In this document: positions 43,932-54,123 of the stretch, piece by piece
How the letters are laid out: each line of letters opens with the position of its first letter
Numbering within the stretch: the stretch's first letter is position 1
Assembly: GCA_020627785.1 (NCBI GenBank)
Contig: JAHDGF010000018.1
Location: 17,257-81,256, forward strand
Direction of reading: 5' to 3'
From: Saprospiraceae bacterium
Lineage (GTDB): Bacteria; Bacteroidota; Bacteroidia; Chitinophagales; Saprospiraceae
DNA length: 64,000 nt
Notes under the pieces: model-generated
Told to the model about the DNA's origin: nothing
Databases searched by the model: none
The model's input: the letters and a program-made list of their open reading frames with translations, nothing else
Translations under genes and position numbers: made by a program

Positions 43932-46502
43932 TTAGATTTTTACAATTTTTTCAATGGTAAGTAATTTCCCATTTGATTTTATCACTAAATGATATACGCC
44001 TGTTGGCAAAGTTTGAATATCAATTTTTAGATTATTAATTTCTTTATTTATGGCCATCATTTGCTTTCCATAAATCGAATATAGTTCAATGTCCATATTC
44101 TCTACGTCTAAATCTTTGACCACTATTTCTAAATTTCCATTGGTAGGATTTGGAACAAATAAGAAATTATCTTCGCTTTCATTAGCTGTTGGAGCATGTA
44201 AATTAATCGGATTTATGTTGTTCGGATCTCTAAGGTCTTGACAATCAGGTGGCCATATGACAATATCCTCAGAACAGCCATCGCAATCAAATATTCTTAG
44301 AGTCCATGGACCATCTCCAACATCGTATATACCTAAATTGTAAATACCATTATTATGTCCAAAAATATCGATAGGCACACATTCTCCTTGATTTAAAACC
44401 TGACAGAAATTTGGTTTGCAAGTAAGTAATCCTGATGGATATTGTACATAAACTTCATATACAGGATCTGAATAACATGCAAGTTCGCATGAATTTTCTT
44501 TGCAATCACTTATAATTATTTCATAATCTAAATTGCATTCTATACAACGATCAGGTAGTTCAACAGTATAAAACAATCTACAACCTGATTGTTTTCCTAT
44601 AATTTCAAAAGTTACACTATTTCCATAATTATTAAGTGGGCCCATTTGAAAAGTGTATTGAGTATTGTATTGTCCAGTTAGTCCATTTGTAGAAAACCAT
44701 TGTCCTATTTCTGGACCTTCAATTTCAAAGGTGATTGACCATGTATGGTCATTAGGATCTGGGCTACCATAGCTTTCACAGTCAATTTGGCTTTGACAAA
44801 TTCGAAAGTTATTTACGCAACCATCGCATTCATATTCTAATTGAATTGGATAAGCTTTATCTAGTTCTGGGACATACAGATCAAAGAAGTGACAGTCTTG
44901 ATAATTGAAAGGACCAGAAATGATTGTATCCGATCCTGTTCCTTGAGCAATTGTAGAAACACCATCCATTATTATTTCCCAGTTATACGAATTATAAATT
45001 GGCATATCTATAATGAGTTCAAAACTAAACTGGTCATTTGTAATATCCATTGGATCACCAATGTTATAACAGGTTGTATTGATGAAATAGTTAAGTGGAA
45101 CATCACCAAACAAGTCATCTGAACATATATCATTGTAAGGACCAGAATTTAGAGAGGCACTGCCTATGTTTAGTGGTCGTCCAGTACCATCACTGAAAGT
45201 GCCAAAAACTCGTATATCATAACAACTGTCCAAAGCAATTTCTTCTTTTGGAATTGTTAAGCAAAAACTTTGTGTGATTAGATCTATGTTATTAATTGGA
45301 ATAATCATTTCGGTACTATCTTGGGAATAAAGAATTGCCCAAAGACTGTCTAATTGTAAAGTAGTCCCACCAGTGTCATATGTTGTATAAGTCCCGCAAA
45401 CTTCATAATCTTCGCACATAACTGGATGACCTTTAATATCAATCTGTACACACTGATCGCAAATCCCATCTATATATGCATACGAAAAGTGTCCCCCTTG
45501 CCCACAGTCAGCAGTTGTGATTTCAAGACGTAAATTTTGCCCAGTATAACCTGTAAAATTAAAAATATCACATTTCCAAGGTTGTAGCTTTAGGTCCTCT
45601 GCAATTGTATCACAAGATTGATTAGATGGTGGTACATCCACAAAAAAATCTTCAGTTGAATCCCAGCATAATTCATCCACTATTTCATCGTTGCTGTCAT
45701 AAAATTTTATGCTGAAGTATGGTTTTTTATTTTCATGCCCAGTTGGGTCTTGTAACAAACATGCATACCATATGGCAAAAATTTCTGTGGAAGAGTCAAC
45801 CACAAATTCTTTGGTAATTTTGTTTATTCCATTTTGTCCATGTGTACATGCATAATCTAAGCTATGTCTATTTTCATTTATCTTAAGTGATTTATTGCCA
45901 AAAAGAACCTGTTCAATTGTATAGGTCGGATCAATGTTTGGGTCTAAACCTGGATTCATAATTTTAAAATCAAAAGGATGGTCATTAGGATAGGTAGCTG
46001 GTATGATATCCAAATAAATCCAATCGACTGGAAAGTACCCATTAAGTGAAGATCCAATCTTTGGTTCACATTTCGGGAAATTTAAATTGCTAATTGATTT
46101 ATATCTTTCATATCCGGTAAAATCATCCTCAAAACCTCCATTGTCGCAGATGGTTGGTAAATCATTTTCTGCAGAATTTTGACGAGTGGGTTGTGGAAAA
46201 CTTTTCACATATTCCAAAGTCCAATATTCTCTGATAAGATGCACCATACTGCCTTTAGTAAAATTAACGCCATCATTTTCAGCATCTGCAATCATTTGCT
46301 TTAAAGCAGATGGCATTGGTTCTGCAGATTTGTCGAGAATGTACAATTGCATCGCCTTATAATACTCATGCAAGTCTTGATCGTAATTGTAATTATCTGC
46401 CTTTATATCATAGCCTCCGTAATCTTCATTGGTAGTCTGGGCAATTGTACCATTTAATAGTCCAAATAAAAGAAGGAGCGAGAAGAGCTTGGGTAGGTTC
46501 AT
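43932..46502 (-). CDS. Large Cys-rich secreted protein with T9SS type A sorting domain
   Basis: The 856-residue protein has a signal peptide ending GTIAQ (about 22), then several beta-rich domains with many Cys pairs (CDGCVNNFRICQSQIDCES, CIECNLDYEIIISDCKENSCELAC). The first part (about 110-350) looks like a lectin- or CBM-like jelly roll (IFAIWYACLLQDPTGHENKKPYFSIKFYDSNDEIVDELCW). The C-terminus (about 780-856) is a sorting domain with VPNPTNGNLEIVV and LPTGVYHLVI. It is likely a surface or released adhesin-like protein. No catalytic motif is seen. It is transcribed alone. Confidence 0.8.
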   Translation of the reverse strand: MNLPKLFSLLLLFGLLNGTIAQTTNEDYGGYDIKADNYNYDQDLHEYYKAMQLYILDKSAEPMPSALKQMIADAENDGVNFTKGSMVHLIREYWTLEYVKSFPQPTRQNSAENDLPTICDNGGFEDDFTGYERYKSISNLNFPKCEPKIGSSLNGYFPVDWIYLDIIPATYPNDHPFDFKIMNPGLDPNIDPTYTIEQVLFGNKSLKINENRHSLDYACTHGQNGINKITKEFVVDSSTEIFAIWYACLLQDPTGHENKKPYFSIKFYDSNDEIVDELCWDSTEDFFVDVPPSNQSCDTIAEDLKLQPWKCDIFNFTGYTGQNLRLEITTADCGQGGHFSYAYIDGICDQCVQIDIKGHPVMCEDYEVCGTYTTYDTGGTTLQLDSLWAILYSQDSTEMIIPINNIDLITQSFCLTIPKEEIALDSCYDIRVFGTFSDGTGRPLNIGSASLNSGPYNDICSDDLFGDVPLNYFINTTCYNIGDPMDITNDQFSFELIIDMPIYNSYNWEIIMDGVSTIAQGTGSDTIISGPFNYQDCHFFDLYVPELDKAYPIQLEYECDGCVNNFRICQSQIDCESYGSPDPNDHTWSITFEIEGPEIGQWFSTNGLTGQYNTQYTFQMGPLNNYGNSVTFEIIGKQSGCRLFYTVELPDRCIECNLDYEIIISDCKENSCELACYSDPVYEVYVQYPSGLLTCKPNFCQVLNQGECVPIDIFGHNNGIYNLGIYDVGDGPWTLRIFDCDGCSEDIVIWPPDCQDLRDPNNINPINLHAPTANESEDNFLFVPNPTNGNLEIVVKDLDVENMDIELYSIYGKQMMAINKEINNLKIDIQTLPTGVYHLVIKSNGKLLTIEKIVKI

Positions 46503-46923
46503 ACGTAAATAATTTTAGGTTATAAATAACTAAGTCTATTGGAGATTCAATTCTCCATACGTATAAGGATGATTGTTGAATAGTGTGACTTGTAGAGTGG
46601 TGGAATTTTTACTTATTTAACAGGTAAGACTAGGCTGCTGAAATCAATTTTCATTGAATGTGATATGGGAAGAAACAAAAGAAAGGTTTTTTTCTTAGAT
46701 TTTGTTTGCACAAATTTGAGTTATAGAAGAGCCCCATACCGTTAAATCAACTCACATGAAATTTTCTCCATAAATATTATTGACCATTAGATTTAAAATC
46801 AAAACTTACATACAATTTTGAAAAGAAGTTGAGCCTACTAAAAGTTGAAATAATAATTTTTAGAGCGAAGGTTTCATTTGCGCAAGCGATAAAATCTTGT
46901 GAGAAATGATTTTAATCAGATCA
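46503..46923. other. Intergenic region, no gene seen
   Basis: This 421-bp AT-rich stretch holds the promoter of the large T9SS gene and one copy of the over-represented word TTTGCGCAAGC at 46877-46887. I see no open frame of note, no hairpin terminator and no RNA-like structure beyond that. Confidence 0.5.
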
Positions 46924-47685
46924 CTAAAAACTCACATAGATTCCACTGCAAGGAATAGAATTAAACCTTATTTGGTTTTGAAAGAATTCTTTTATCTCTT
47001 CTATTTCAATCTCTAAATCAAAATCTGTTCGTGGAATTGAAACCGTATTACATTCCCCGATGCTTCCCACAATACAATAGCTATAGTCTATTGTAAATTC
47101 TTCAGTGGCGACGGGTTCTTTTTCCCAAGCAATTTTGAAATCTTGAATGTCACATGAAAGTGCATTATCCCATAAGTCTTCCGCAACGATATCTTTATGA
47201 TACTTAGTTGTTCCATTTTCTGCTAAGATTGCATTATCATAAATAATAAAATTATGGATATTACTAAAATCCGGAAAACCAGTCGTTGACTCTTTTAATG
47301 AAAAACTGATGATCTGCGATTCCTGCCCACTTATGATTGGCACACAAATGGTTTCTTGGAAATCATAATTCGGTCCCGAGGTTACTGTCGTAATTTTCTG
47401 CGCATCTCTTCTAGGGAGTGATTCCATAAATATTTCTACAGTCCGATGTCCGATAAGTCTGTCATCCGTAAGGCATGCCGTACACTCTATACAAAGATCA
47501 ATGAGAGCAAATCCATCTGGGCAGTCAGAAATTGTAGAGGAAATATTACAATCAGAATCACCTTGTAGATTTTCAGCGATCAGTGCAGGAAGCTCTTTGT
47601 TATCTAAGTTTAATTCAATATCAGGTTTTTGGCATGCAAGTGTTGTAAGACATATTAATAAGAGTACATAGATTTTCATAGCCAT
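46924..47685 (-). CDS. Lipoprotein of unknown function, Cys-rich (paralog 2)
   Basis: The 253-residue protein has a signal peptide with lipid Cys in LTTLACQKPD and a downstream Cys-rich segment CPDGFALIDLCIECTACLTDDRL. It shares with the gene at 47721 the block LPRRDxxxITTVTSGPNYDFQETICVPII and the C-terminus PCSGIYVSF. Extra Cys (DCNI, SCDIQDF, YCIVGSIGECN) suggest disulfides outside the cytoplasm. It starts 35 bp after its paralog's stop. Function unknown. Confidence 0.7.
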   Translation of the reverse strand: MAMKIYVLLLICLTTLACQKPDIELNLDNKELPALIAENLQGDSDCNISSTISDCPDGFALIDLCIECTACLTDDRLIGHRTVEIFMESLPRRDAQKITTVTSGPNYDFQETICVPIISGQESQIISFSLKESTTGFPDFSNIHNFIIYDNAILAENGTTKYHKDIVAEDLWDNALSCDIQDFKIAWEKEPVATEEFTIDYSYCIVGSIGECNTVSIPRTDFDLEIEIEEIKEFFQNQIRFNSIPCSGIYVSF

Positions 47686-47720
47686 TTATATTTATAAAAG
47701 AATAAATAAAAATTAATAAT

Positions 47721-48485
47721 TTAAAAACTCACATAGATTCCACTACATGGAACACCTCCAAAAGCATTATGTGTACTGCGATAAGATTCTTTCATCGTTT
47801 CAACTGCTGTTTCAATATCAAATTCCGAACGAGGAGTCGAAACCAAAGTGCAATCTCCAATACTGCCTACGATGCAATAAATATATTCAACATTGGCACT
47901 TTCGTCTTCGGTTGGATCTCTTTCCCAAACAATTTTTGGATCATCATCACAAGAGGGCTTATCCCACAAATCATCAACAACAATATCTTTATGGTATTTG
48001 GTAACCCCATTGGAGTTTAAAGTAATATTATCAAACACAGAATATTGATTGATTAAGGTTGGTTCATTTACATTCGTTAAAGTAAAACCAATAATTTGAG
48101 ATTCTTGTCCTTCTATGATTGGAACACAGATGGTTTCTTGGAAATCATAATTTGGACCAGAAGTAACCGTTGTAATTCGTTCGCCATCCCTTCTTGGTAA
48201 GGCTTCAAAATATATATTCACGGTTCTGTACGCATCTAAACGATCGTCCGTAAGGCAGGCCGTACATTCAATACAAATATCTATTAAGGCAAATCCATCC
48301 CCACAACTTGAAGTACCAGAATTGAAATCGCAATCCGCATTTCCTGTCAGTTCATCAGAAATTAGAACTGGGATGGCGGTGTCATCCAGATTTAATTCAA
48401 CCTTGCGACAAGCAATAAAACTTAAACAAATAAAAAGTGGAAAGATTAACTTAAGACCTTGTGGTTTAATTTGGAAGTAATTCAT
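47721..48485 (-). CDS. Lipoprotein of unknown function, Cys-rich (paralog 1)
   Basis: The 254-residue tandem paralog of the gene at 46924. The signal peptide ends FIACRKVELNLDD, and the shared CGDGFALIDICIECTACLTDDRL, LPRRDGERITTVTSGPNYDF and PCSGIYVSF blocks are conserved. The CxxCxxC-like spacing in CIECTAC invites metal or cluster binding, but the protein is exported, so disulfides are more likely. It starts 18 bp after the uvrC stop and may be read from the mgsA-uvrC transcript. Confidence 0.7.
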   Translation of the reverse strand: MNYFQIKPQGLKLIFPLFICLSFIACRKVELNLDDTAIPVLISDELTGNADCDFNSGTSSCGDGFALIDICIECTACLTDDRLDAYRTVNIYFEALPRRDGERITTVTSGPNYDFQETICVPIIEGQESQIIGFTLTNVNEPTLINQYSVFDNITLNSNGVTKYHKDIVVDDLWDKPSCDDDPKIVWERDPTEDESANVEYIYCIVGSIGDCTLVSTPRSEFDIETAVETMKESYRSTHNAFGGVPCSGIYVSF

Positions 48486-48503
48486 TGAAGTAATTTATGG
48501 TAT

Positions 48504-50312
48504 TTACTCTTCTTTGTGATGATAATGATCAAAGATTAATTTTCCTTTAGATTTTCCAACGACACTTTGTAAAGCTTCAAGACTCTGATCTCTAATCACA
48601 GCTACGCTACCAAAACTACCTAAGAGCTGTTGAGATATTTTTTCTCCAATACCAGGTATTTCTGTCAAGGATGACTTAATCATATTTTTAGATCTTTGAT
48701 CCCTATGAAAGGTAATCGCAAATCTATGTGCCTCATTCCTAAGCTGCTGGATCAACTTCAATGATTCAGATTTCTTATTGATGTAAATTGGAATGGGGTC
48801 GTCGTGAAAATAAATTTCCTCCAGTCTCTTCGCAATACCAATCACTAAAATTCTTTCCTTGAGCCCGAGCAAATTGATGCTCTTCATTGCAGAACTCAAT
48901 TGTCCTTTACCTCCATCAACAACCAACAATTGGGGCAGACCTTCGTCCTCTTCAAGTAGTCGACGATATCGCCTATATACCACTTCTTCCATAGAGGCAA
49001 AATCATCGGGTCCAACAACAGTTTTAATGTTAAATTTTCGATAATCTTTTTTGGAAGGCTTCGCATTTTTGAATACGACACAACTGGCCACTGGATTAGT
49101 ACCTTGAATGTTAGAGTTATCAAAACACTCTATATGATAAGGAAGCACGTCCATCTGTAAATCAGATTTCAGCGTATTTAGAATTCGCTCGGCTGAGGTA
49201 ATTTTTTTCTTACGGGTCGCTTGATCCTTTTTCATCTGCAACACATAATAATTCAAATTCTTCTCCGCTAGCTCAAGCAGCTTTTTCTTTTCACCCCGCT
49301 GAGGAATTATGGCTTGGATATTTTCTTCAATCAGTGTTAACTCGATCGGCACAATGACCTCCTTCGCAACACTATTAAATTTAGTGCGCAAGTTGTCAAT
49401 CGCAAATTGTAATAAATCTTTCGGTTGTAAGGTCAGATTTTTTTCCAATTCAACGGTGTCCGTATTAATCAAAGATCCATTTACAATCTTCATATAGGTT
49501 ACATATGCCTTATCTTCTTCATCCCTAAATGCAAATACATCCAAATCCTCAATGGAATTATTTACAACCATCGATTTGGCCTGATAGTCTTCAAGCACAC
49601 CTAACTTATATTGAACATCCTGGGCAAGCTCAAATTCCATCCGATCAGAAAACAACATCATCATTGATTTCAAATAATCCCTAACAGGCTTGAAATCTCC
49701 TTTTAGAATATTTTTTATCTGCAAAATTTTCGCATCGTAATCCTCCTCAGATTCTTTACCTACACATGGTCCTTTGCAATTCTTGATATGATATTCTAAA
49801 CAAACTTTAAATTTTCCCTTCTGAATATTTGATTCACTTAGTTGTAGGTTGCAAGTCCTCAGCGTAAAAAGTTTTTTTACAATGTCGAGCACTATGCGCG
49901 CTCTAAATTTCGAAGTATAAGGTCCTAAATAGGTCGAACCATCTCTAATAACTTTTCGAGTAAAAAAGACTCTAGGGAATCGTTCTTTTTTAATGCATAT
50001 GTAAGTATATGATTTGGCATCCTTTAAGTTGACATTATACCGAGGCTGATACTTTTTGATTAAAGTATTTTCTAACAGCAAAGCATCTTGCTCTGTATCC
50101 ACCACGGTAAATTCTAAATGATCTGCATTTCTTACCAGTGCTCTCGTCTTAAAATATTGGTTTTTCTTTTCACCAAAGTAACTACCTATCCGTTTTCGAA
50201 TATTCTTTGCTTTACCCACATACAAAATAGTCCCCTCCTTGTCGATGTATTTATACACCCCAGGATCGGTAGGAATTCGTGGTAATAGTTCTTTATAATC
50301 CTTCGTTGTCAT
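48504..50312 (-). CDS. uvrC: Excinuclease ABC subunit C
   Basis: Makes the dual incisions in nucleotide excision repair with UvrA and UvrB. The 602-residue protein has an N-terminal GIY-YIG nuclease (PGVYKYIDKEGTILYVGKAKNIRKRI, about 18-43), a Cys-rich segment CLEYHIKNCKGPCVG, a UVR UvrB-binding helix (about 205-240), a C-terminal RNase H-like nuclease (HIECFDNSNIQGTNPVASCVVF, LLVVDGGKGQL) and helix-hairpin-helix motifs (TEIPGIGEKISQQLLGSFGS). It follows mgsA by 2 bp. Confidence 0.95.
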   Translation of the reverse strand: MTTKDYKELLPRIPTDPGVYKYIDKEGTILYVGKAKNIRKRIGSYFGEKKNQYFKTRALVRNADHLEFTVVDTEQDALLLENTLIKKYQPRYNVNLKDAKSYTYICIKKERFPRVFFTRKVIRDGSTYLGPYTSKFRARIVLDIVKKLFTLRTCNLQLSESNIQKGKFKVCLEYHIKNCKGPCVGKESEEDYDAKILQIKNILKGDFKPVRDYLKSMMMLFSDRMEFELAQDVQYKLGVLEDYQAKSMVVNNSIEDLDVFAFRDEEDKAYVTYMKIVNGSLINTDTVELEKNLTLQPKDLLQFAIDNLRTKFNSVAKEVIVPIELTLIEENIQAIIPQRGEKKKLLELAEKNLNYYVLQMKKDQATRKKKITSAERILNTLKSDLQMDVLPYHIECFDNSNIQGTNPVASCVVFKNAKPSKKDYRKFNIKTVVGPDDFASMEEVVYRRYRRLLEEDEGLPQLLVVDGGKGQLSSAMKSINLLGLKERILVIGIAKRLEEIYFHDDPIPIYINKKSESLKLIQQLRNEAHRFAITFHRDQRSKNMIKSSLTEIPGIGEKISQQLLGSFGSVAVIRDQSLEALQSVVGKSKGKLIFDHYHHKEE

Positions 50313-50314
50313 TT

Positions 50315-50695
50315 TTACTCTTCAAAGACTGATTCTATGCCCTTAAAAATATAAAAAGCTGATTTAGGATTGGTGGCCAATGGAACATTATGTACATCGC
50401 ATTGACGCATCAGCATCTGTACATCTGGTTCATGGGGATGTTTGTCAAGAGGATCTCTAAAGAAAATGACTAAATCCAGAGCTTTAGTTGCAACCAAGGA
50501 AGCAATTTGAGCATCGCCGCCCAGAGGCCCAGATAATAATTTTTCAACTTTAAATCCCTCATTTTCTATATGACTTCCTGTAGTTCCAGTGGCATATAAA
50601 GTGGCGTGATTCAACACTTTTTTGTGCTGCAGAATAAAGGAAACCATTTCAGCTTTCTTACCATCATGAGCAATCAATGCGATATTTATCTTCAA
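50315..50695 (-). CDS. mgsA: Methylglyoxal synthase
   Basis: Converts dihydroxyacetone phosphate to methylglyoxal and phosphate, a bypass of lower glycolysis. The 126-residue protein has the family landmarks IALIAHDGKK, LYATGTTGS, the phosphate-binding SGPLGGDAQI and the catalytic Asp region DLVIFFRDPLDKHPHEPDV. It is slightly shorter than the E. coli enzyme at the C-terminus. It heads a two-gene unit with uvrC; methylglyoxal damages DNA, so the pairing may be useful, though this is inference. Confidence 0.93.
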   Translation of the reverse strand: MKINIALIAHDGKKAEMVSFILQHKKVLNHATLYATGTTGSHIENEGFKVEKLLSGPLGGDAQIASLVATKALDLVIFFRDPLDKHPHEPDVQMLMRQCDVHNVPLATNPKSAFYIFKGIESVFEE

Positions 50696-50783
50696 TTGTC
50701 TATTTTGTTTATTAAATCACAATATAAGGTGATAGATTCGCCTTTACGTTTATTAGGATTAAGTTAAACCTTAAATTATCAAT

Positions 50784-53621
50784 ATGAACACCCGCTTACA
50801 ACATAAGTTATTTTTTCTTTTCGTTCTGCTTTGCGCAAATGTAACCTCTGCTCAAAAAAAGATGGACCATACAACTTTCGATATATGGAATTCCATATCA
50901 GAAAAAGAAATCTCAAACAATGGAGATTGGGTAGCGTATGTTTCAAAGCCTGGTAAAGGAGATAAAACCTTATTTCTTTATGATACAAGAAATATGAAAA
51001 CCTATGATTTTGAGAGATCCTCAGACTTCACCTTTGATCAAGATAATGAAATCATAGCTTTTTTAATTAAGCCCCCTTTAGATACCATTGAAAATTTAAA
51101 AAGGAAAAAAACGAAAAAGAAAGACATGCCTTCAGATACTCTCGGTATTTTCAATCTGAAGACTAAATCAATCGAAAAAATTGGTAACATCGAAGGCTAT
51201 AAGATGCCTTCAAAAATGGGAGGACTATTAGCAATAAAATACAAGGCAGATAAAAAGGAAACTGAAGAAAAACCAAAGATTGTAAGTGCAGAGGTGAAAA
51301 CTGAAGGTGAAGAAATTAAGGTGATAGAAAAAGATTCAGTAAAAGTAAAAACAAGAAAAGAAAGTAAAGAAAATGGTTCTCGTCTTGAAGTACGTAACCT
51401 GAAAAAAAATACAAATATTACTTTCGATTATGTTACAGAGTACACCTTAGCTGAGGAGTCTAAATCTGTGCTTTTTCTTCAAACCGGAACGGATACCCTA
51501 GAGCAGAAAAGTCTGAAAGTTTTACACATAGATCCAGATGAAGTACTGGATGTTTCAACTTTAGAGGGAGATTACAAACATTTAAGTATTCACCCGTATG
51601 GTGACTTTGTTTCATTCATGGTCAATCAAGATACCACAGATGCTCAGATTGCTCCATTTGAATTGTATAAATGGTCAACAGGGAATAGCTTATATAAAAT
51701 TTGTGATGGTACTGAATCTTTCGTGCCCAAAGATTGGATTCTAAATGAGCATAGAAAACCAGTATTTTCAAAGTCTGGTACCGAATTAATTTTTGGAGTT
51801 TCGCCTAAACCCATGCTTCAAGATACCAATATCCTAGAGGATGAAATTGTAAATGTGGAAGTATGGTCGCACACAGATCAAGTTTTATATACGCAGCAAG
51901 AGGTGAGAGCCGATCAAGAAAAGAAAAAAGCGTACGATTGTATTTATTCTACGACCGGGAATAAGGTAGTAAGTCTGGAATCCGAGGAAGTACCCGTGAT
52001 CCGATTCGATAAGGATTTAGAACATAATACACTGATCGGTTTCAATGATGAGAAATATCAAAAATACGTAAGCTGGGAAGGACACGATTACAATGATGTT
52101 TACCTAGTGAATAAAACCACCGGTAAAAAAGAAAAAATCATTGAAAGATTATACGGTTCACCATCTGTTTCCCCAGAAGGTAAGTATGGATTTTGGTATA
52201 GTAGATCAGATTCTGTTTGGTACAGTTTAGATCTTAAATCTAAAAAGCAAAAGGCAATTACAGACCCAAGCAAACAGAAATGTTACGATGAAGAGAATGA
52301 TAGACCTATGGACGCTTGGAATTATGGTTGGCTTTCTTGGTTAGAAGAGGACGCTGGTCTTATCGTTTATGATAAGTACGATCTTTGGCTGTTAGATCCA
52401 AAGAATATTACGAAGCCAAAACGATTGACCAACGGAAGAGAAACCAAAACCTTCTACCGATACGTAGAATTAGATAATGAGATTGATGTACTTCCTATGG
52501 ATACAACCATCCTAGTAAATTTTCAACGAGAAAATGATAAGTCGGAAGGTCTAGCAATGCTCAATCTTTCTTCAGGAGAAATTAAAGAATTAACCTCTGG
52601 TCCTTACACGTACTCAAGAAATATCCTGAAGGCAAAAAATAGTAATGACATCGTTTTTACTAGGGCCAATTTTAAAGAATTCCCCGACCTAAGAATTACA
52701 ACACTCGAGAATTTTTCAGAAAATTTGAAGATAAGTAACATCAATCCACAGCAGAAGGAGTATGCTTGGGGTTCTGCTAGTCAGATGCAATGGGAATCCC
52801 CGACAGGTGATACGCTCACAGGAATGCTGTTTGTTCCGGATGGGTTTGATAAAAGGAAAAAGTATCCACTGATTGTAAATTTTTATGAAAAAAGTAGTCG
52901 AGGTTTGCATAGACATAGAGCACCTTTTCCACATAGATCCACGATTAATTATTCTTATTATATAAATAAAGGTTATGTCATCTTTAATCCTGATATTATA
53001 TATAGAGTAGGCGAGCCAGGAGAAAGCTGTGTAGATGCTGTTTTATCAGGAGTCGAAGCCCTTACAAAGCAAGGTTTTATTGATGAGGAAAGGATGGGGG
53101 TACAAGGACACAGTTGGGGAGGATATCAAATTGCACATCTATTAACCAAAACTAATATTTTCCGGTGCGCAGAATCTGGCGCCCCCGTGGTAAATATGGT
53201 CAGTGCTTATGGTGGAATCAGATGGGGTAGTGGTATGAGTAGAATGTTTCAATATGAGCACACACAAAGTAGATTAGGAGCAACACTCTGGGAAGACCCG
53301 GAAGTTTACTTGAAGAACTCACCCATATTTAATATTGATAAGATCGAAACTCCTGTATTAATTATGCACAATGACAAGGACGGAGCTGTACCTTGGTATC
53401 AAGGCATTGAGTTTTTTGTAGCCATGAGAAGATTAAATAAAGAAGCATGGATGCTAAATTATAACGATGAGCCACACTGGCCTCTCAAAAGACAAAACCG
53501 TGTAGATTTTAATCGTAGAATGGAACAATTTTTTGATCACTACCTAATGGATGCACCAATGCCAGAATGGATGAGGGAAGGTGTTCCCGCAATTGAGAAA
53601 GGTATAAATAATGGATACTAA
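50784..53621 (+). CDS. S9 family (prolyl oligopeptidase-like) exported serine peptidase
   Basis: The 945-residue protein has a signal peptide (about 1-24, LFFLFVLLCANVTSAQ), a long beta-propeller-like region and a C-terminal alpha/beta hydrolase domain. The triad reads GHSWGGYQ (nucleophile Ser, about 772), DKDGAVPW (Asp) and DEPHWPL (His). It cleaves peptides in the periplasm or outside. A Lys/Glu-rich, low-complexity segment at about 150-205 is unusual for the propeller. It overlaps the GNAT gene downstream by 11 bp. Confidence 0.9.
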   Translation: MNTRLQHKLFFLFVLLCANVTSAQKKMDHTTFDIWNSISEKEISNNGDWVAYVSKPGKGDKTLFLYDTRNMKTYDFERSSDFTFDQDNEIIAFLIKPPLDTIENLKRKKTKKKDMPSDTLGIFNLKTKSIEKIGNIEGYKMPSKMGGLLAIKYKADKKETEEKPKIVSAEVKTEGEEIKVIEKDSVKVKTRKESKENGSRLEVRNLKKNTNITFDYVTEYTLAEESKSVLFLQTGTDTLEQKSLKVLHIDPDEVLDVSTLEGDYKHLSIHPYGDFVSFMVNQDTTDAQIAPFELYKWSTGNSLYKICDGTESFVPKDWILNEHRKPVFSKSGTELIFGVSPKPMLQDTNILEDEIVNVEVWSHTDQVLYTQQEVRADQEKKKAYDCIYSTTGNKVVSLESEEVPVIRFDKDLEHNTLIGFNDEKYQKYVSWEGHDYNDVYLVNKTTGKKEKIIERLYGSPSVSPEGKYGFWYSRSDSVWYSLDLKSKKQKAITDPSKQKCYDEENDRPMDAWNYGWLSWLEEDAGLIVYDKYDLWLLDPKNITKPKRLTNGRETKTFYRYVELDNEIDVLPMDTTILVNFQRENDKSEGLAMLNLSSGEIKELTSGPYTYSRNILKAKNSNDIVFTRANFKEFPDLRITTLENFSENLKISNINPQQKEYAWGSASQMQWESPTGDTLTGMLFVPDGFDKRKKYPLIVNFYEKSSRGLHRHRAPFPHRSTINYSYYINKGYVIFNPDIIYRVGEPGESCVDAVLSGVEALTKQGFIDEERMGVQGHSWGGYQIAHLLTKTNIFRCAESGAPVVNMVSAYGGIRWGSGMSRMFQYEHTQSRLGATLWEDPEVYLKNSPIFNIDKIETPVLIMHNDKDGAVPWYQGIEFFVAMRRLNKEAWMLNYNDEPHWPLKRQNRVDFNRRMEQFFDHYLMDAPMPEWMREGVPAIEKGINNGY

Positions 53622-54123
53622 GATAATCCTTGAAACTCCAAGATTAGTACTTCGATGGATTATACCAGAGGATGGTCAGAACATGTATGAATTAAATGAA
53701 GATTGGGAAGTCCTAAAGTATACAGGAGATAAAAGATTTGAAAACATTAAAGCTGCAATAGACTTTTACACAGCCTACCATGAAAACACCTACGTTCGAT
53801 GGGGCTATGGAAGATTTGCAACCATCGAAAAGCATTCAGGTGACATCATCGGTTGGTGCGGTTTAAAGTATCATCCAGATGAAGATGAAGTAGATCTAGG
53901 TTTTCGATTTCATCAAAAATTTTGGAACAAAGGCTATGGAACAGAATCATCAATGGCTTGCCTTGAGTATGGCAGAGATACTTTAAATCTAAAACGCGTA
54001 GTTGCCAATGCCATGCGTCCTAATATCGGCTCCATTCGTGTATTAGAAAAATGCGGATTTACTTTTGAAAAAGAAATCATCTACGATGAGAAAGAATGGC
54101 TGAGATATGGAAAGATTCTCTAG
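53611..54123 (+). CDS. GNAT family N-acetyltransferase
   Basis: The 170-residue protein belongs to the RimJ/RimL-type acetyltransferases: ETPRLVLRWIIPEDG at the start, a central VDLGFRFHQKFWNKGYGTESSMACLEYG acetyl-CoA site and ANAMRPNIGSIRVLEKCGFTFEKE. The acceptor is unknown. Its ATG lies inside the end of the S9 peptidase gene (11-bp overlap), indicating coupling. Its stop overlaps the stop of the convergent Gfo/Idh/MocA gene by 4 bp, leaving no room for a separate terminator. Confidence 0.88.
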   Translation: MDTKIILETPRLVLRWIIPEDGQNMYELNEDWEVLKYTGDKRFENIKAAIDFYTAYHENTYVRWGYGRFATIEKHSGDIIGWCGLKYHPDEDEVDLGFRFHQKFWNKGYGTESSMACLEYGRDTLNLKRVVANAMRPNIGSIRVLEKCGFTFEKEIIYDEKEWLRYGKIL

